Assembly: GCA_963812675.1 (NCBI GenBank)
Contig: CAWEWR010000024.1
Location: 310,001 to 374,000 of the forward strand
DNA from: AP-15 sp963812675
Lineage (GTDB): Bacteria; Pseudomonadota; Alphaproteobacteria; ATCC43930; CGMCC-115725
Direction: 5' to 3'
Length of the DNA: 64,000 nucleotides
Shown here: positions 62,101 through 64,000 of the stretch, piece after piece
Numbering within the stretch: the stretch's first letter is position 1
How the letters are laid out: every line of letters begins with the position of its first letter
Translations under genes and position numbers: made by a program
Notes under the pieces: model-generated
The model's input: only the letters and a program-made list of their open reading frames with translations
The model's database searches: none
Told to the model about the DNA's origin: nothing

Positions 62101-63807
62101 ATGAGCGCAGAGGAAATGCCTGAGGACATCACGGACGGCTTTCACCTGGTCGTGGAGGCTCTGAAGCTGAACGGGGTCGACACGATCTACGGGGTGGCGG
62201 GCATCCCGATCACGGATTTGCTGCGGCTGGCGCAAGCCGAAGGCATCCGCTACTTCGGCTTCCGGCACGAGCAGTCGGCCGGGAACGCAGCCGCGATCGC
62301 CGGGTATCTGACCCAGAAGCCGGGCATTTGCATGACGGTCTCGGCCCCCGGCTTTCTGAACGGGATGGTCGCCTTGGCCAACGCCACGACGAACTGTTTT
62401 CCGATGATCATGATCAGTGGATCGAGCGATCGCGCGATCGTCGATCTCGAGCAGGGCGATTACGAGGAGATGGACCAGCTGAGCGCCGCGCGGCCGTATG
62501 CCAAGGCGGCCTACCGGGTCAACCGCCCGCAGGACATCGGCGTCGGCATCGCGCGGGCGATCCGCGCCGCCGCCTCGGGGCGCCCGGGCGGGGTCTATCT
62601 CGACCTGACCGCCGAAGTGCTCGGCTCGGCGCTGGACGTTGAGACGGCGAAGAAGTCGCTGGTGAAGGTCGTCGACCCCGCACCGCCGCAGCCCCCGGCG
62701 CCGCAATCGGTCGCGCGCGCCATCGAATTGCTGGCGAATGCCCAGCGCCCCCTCGTGATCCTCGGCAAGGGCGCGGCGTACGCACGGGCGGACGAGGAGA
62801 TCCGGTCGTTCATCGAGACGACGGGCATCCCGTTCCTGCCGATGTCGATGGCCAAGGGCCTTTTGCCTGACGACCATCCGCAATCGGCCGCCGCCGCGCG
62901 CTCTTATGCGATTGGCAACGCCGATGTCGTGATATTGGCGGGGGCGCGGCTCAACTGGCTGTTGTCGCACGGCAGGCCGCCATTGTGGTCAGAGAGCACG
63001 CGTTTTGTGCAGGTCGACATCTCGCCGACCGAGTTCGACAGCAATCGGGCGATCGCTGCGCCGGTCGTCGGCGACATCAAGTCGGTTTTCGCGGCGTTCA
63101 ACGCCGCGATGAAGCCGGGACGGGTCAAGCGCCAGGCGGCCTGGGTCGACGAGATCGGCAAACGCAAGCAGCAGAACATCGAACGGATGGCGGCACGGCT
63201 CAACGCCGATCCGACCCCGATGAATTTTTCCAGCGCGTTGCGCGCGGTGCGCAATGCGCTCGCCACCCAGCCGGATGTCTATGTCGTCAACGAGGGCGCC
63301 AACACGCTCGATTTCGGCCGCAACATTATCGATATGGACAAGCCCCGCCATCGGCTCGACAGCGGCACCTGGGGCGTCATGGGCATCGGCATGGGCTATG
63401 CGATCGGCGCGGCCGCGGTGACCGGCAAGCCCGTCGTCGCGATCGAGGGCGACAGCGCCTTCGGCTTCAGCGGCATGGAGATCGAGACGATCTGCCGCTA
63501 CGAATTGCCGGTGACGACGGTCATCTTCAACAACAACGGTGTCTACCGCGGCGACCCGAAGGACAGGCCGTACTCACCGACCGGCCTCCTGCGCGACGCC
63601 CGCTACGACAAAATCATCGAGGCGTTCGGCGGCGCCGGTTACCACGCGACCGACACGCCGAGCCTCACCAAGGCCGTGAGCGAGGCGCTCGCCTCGGGCA
63701 AGCCGGCGCTGATCAATGCCGTCATCGACCCGACGGCAGGCACCGAGAGCGGCCATATCCAGAGCCTCAATCCACGGAGTGCAGTCGCCCAAAGGCCCCC
63801 ACCCTAA
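62101..63807 (+). CDS. oxc: Oxalyl-CoA decarboxylase
   Basis: A ThDP-dependent decarboxylase of 568 residues that converts oxalyl-CoA to formyl-CoA and CO2. The N-terminal active-site stretch is TIYGVAGIPITDL and the ThDP Glu lies in RHEQSAGNAAA. The ThDP/Mg motif runs from GDSAFGFSGMEIETI to FNNNGVY. The C-terminal mark SGHIQSLNPRSAVA is typical for Oxc. After that the frame enters a palindromic repeat that adds QRPPP and supplies the stop. The start is the ATG at 62101; a GTG at 62092 is possible. Confidence 0.95.
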   Translation: MSAEEMPEDITDGFHLVVEALKLNGVDTIYGVAGIPITDLLRLAQAEGIRYFGFRHEQSAGNAAAIAGYLTQKPGICMTVSAPGFLNGMVALANATTNCFPMIMISGSSDRAIVDLEQGDYEEMDQLSAARPYAKAAYRVNRPQDIGVGIARAIRAAASGRPGGVYLDLTAEVLGSALDVETAKKSLVKVVDPAPPQPPAPQSVARAIELLANAQRPLVILGKGAAYARADEEIRSFIETTGIPFLPMSMAKGLLPDDHPQSAAAARSYAIGNADVVILAGARLNWLLSHGRPPLWSESTRFVQVDISPTEFDSNRAIAAPVVGDIKSVFAAFNAAMKPGRVKRQAAWVDEIGKRKQQNIERMAARLNADPTPMNFSSALRAVRNALATQPDVYVVNEGANTLDFGRNIIDMDKPRHRLDSGTWGVMGIGMGYAIGAAAVTGKPVVAIEGDSAFGFSGMEIETICRYELPVTTVIFNNNGVYRGDPKDRPYSPTGLLRDARYDKIIEAFGGAGYHATDTPSLTKAVSEALASGKPALINAVIDPTAGTESGHIQSLNPRSAVAQRPPP

Positions 63808-63845
63808 CCCTCCCCCGCTCGCGGGGGAGGGAATGGGAGGGGGCT
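63794..63845. repeat. Palindromic repeat, CCCTCCCCCGC family, copy 3 (end of oxc)
   Basis: The core CCCTCCCCCGCTCGCGGGGGAGGG lies between GGCCCCCACCCTAA and AATGGGAGGGGGC. The TAA stop of oxc is inside the element. It ends at the stop codon of the convergent NTF2-like gene, so it may also serve as a bidirectional hairpin. Confidence 0.88.
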
Positions 63846-64000
63846 TACGGGACGATGAAGCGGTCGATCTTGCGGTAGCGGAACAGCCACTGCCCGCCCG
63901 CTTTGACCAATTCGTCTTGATAAGCTCCGCCGGAGCCGATTTTGGGACCCTCCGGGCTGTTCTGGACGACTGTCCAATTCGAGCGCACCCGCGCGCTCGC
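63845..64000 (-). CDS. SnoaL/NTF2-like protein (5' end cut by window)
   Basis: The last 51 residues of a minus-strand gene. They read SNWTVVQNSPEG, GSGGAYQDELVKAGGQWLFRYRKI and DRFIVP, followed by TAA. The pattern of a strand, a Gly turn and Y-x-D-x-L-x-K...GQWLFRYRKI is that of SnoaL-like polyketide-cyclase / nuclear-transport-factor-2 folds, including small subunits of ring-hydroxylating enzymes. The start is outside the window. Confidence 0.7.
   Translation of the reverse strand, partial: ASARVRSNWTVVQNSPEGPKIGSGGAYQDELVKAGGQWLFRYRKIDRFIVP

Overview
The window is GC-rich (I estimate about 65 percent) and almost fully coding. It reads as a chromosomal segment of a free-living alphaproteobacterium of the Rhodospirillales/Hyphomicrobiales kind. 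The evidence is a full hopanoid (hpn) gene set, a SUF operon headed by an Rrf2 regulator, a two-subunit NAD-formate dehydrogenase like FDH1 of methylotrophs, formyl-CoA transferase plus oxalyl-CoA decarboxylase, a cyoABCD quinol oxidase, and palindromic intergenic repeats of types common in these orders. I saw no rRNA, tRNA, CRISPR array, transposase or prophage. The first gene (HtrA-type protease) and the last (SnoaL/NTF2-like) are cut by the window edges.

Layout. 0-5.6 kb (+): HtrA-type protease, cbpA-cbpM co-chaperone pair, acoABC acetoin dehydrogenase. 5.6-6.7 kb (-): NHL-repeat propeller and a small protein. 6.9-13.1 kb (-): rrf2-sufB-sufC-sufD-sufS-sufU-DUF59. 13.4-14.5 kb: a PEP-CTERM surface protein behind a long AT-rich upstream region with a sigma-54 promoter candidate. 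14.5-18.9 kb: SEC-C/TPR/sulfotransferase fusion, an OmpR/EnvZ-type pair and a 58-residue protein. 19.0-31.7 kb: hopanoid region hpnIJK (-), ispH-hpnH (+), hpnG (-) and hpnACDEF (-). 31.8-35.3 kb (-): ccmF-ccmH-ccmI. 35.4-39.7 kb: vapBC-like pair, PCMT-like methyltransferase, two small dioxygenase-fold proteins with a divergent LysR regulator, and a DUF433/DUF5615 pair. 39.8-45.7 kb (-): frc-fdhB-fdhA. 46.0-50.0 kb (+): cyoABCD. 50.1-54.5 kb: an internally duplicated protein, a PhnDCE-type ABC transporter and an AllA-like protein. 54.5-56.6 kb: MFS transporter with divergent TetR. 57.0-60.5 kb: a three-gene phosphorelay. 60.8-62.0 kb: FMN reductase with divergent HxlR. 62.1-64 kb: oxalyl-CoA decarboxylase and the truncated NTF2-like gene.

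How the parts work together. ispH supplies isoprenoid precursors. hpnC, D and E make squalene from farnesyl diphosphate, hpnF cyclises it to hopene, and hpnH, G, I, J and K build the side chain and head group. frc and oxc are the two oxalate-degrading enzymes. frc lies directly upstream of fdhBA on the same strand, so formate released from formyl-CoA can be oxidised for NADH; this points to oxalotrophy.

Most notable: (i) palindromic repeats of one family are translated in frame inside sufS and hpnI and supply the C-terminus of oxc, while a second repeat family supplies the tail of an hxlR gene; (ii) a sigma-54 promoter with a duplicated upstream box precedes the PEP-CTERM gene; (iii) hpnK appears to start at a CTG codon overlapping the hpnJ stop; (iv) a SEC-C/TPR/sulfotransferase fusion; (v) a recent 396-bp in-frame duplication of a receiver domain; (vi) a protein built from two diverged copies of one unrecognised domain; (vii) clear operator-like palindromes in the regulator intergenic regions.
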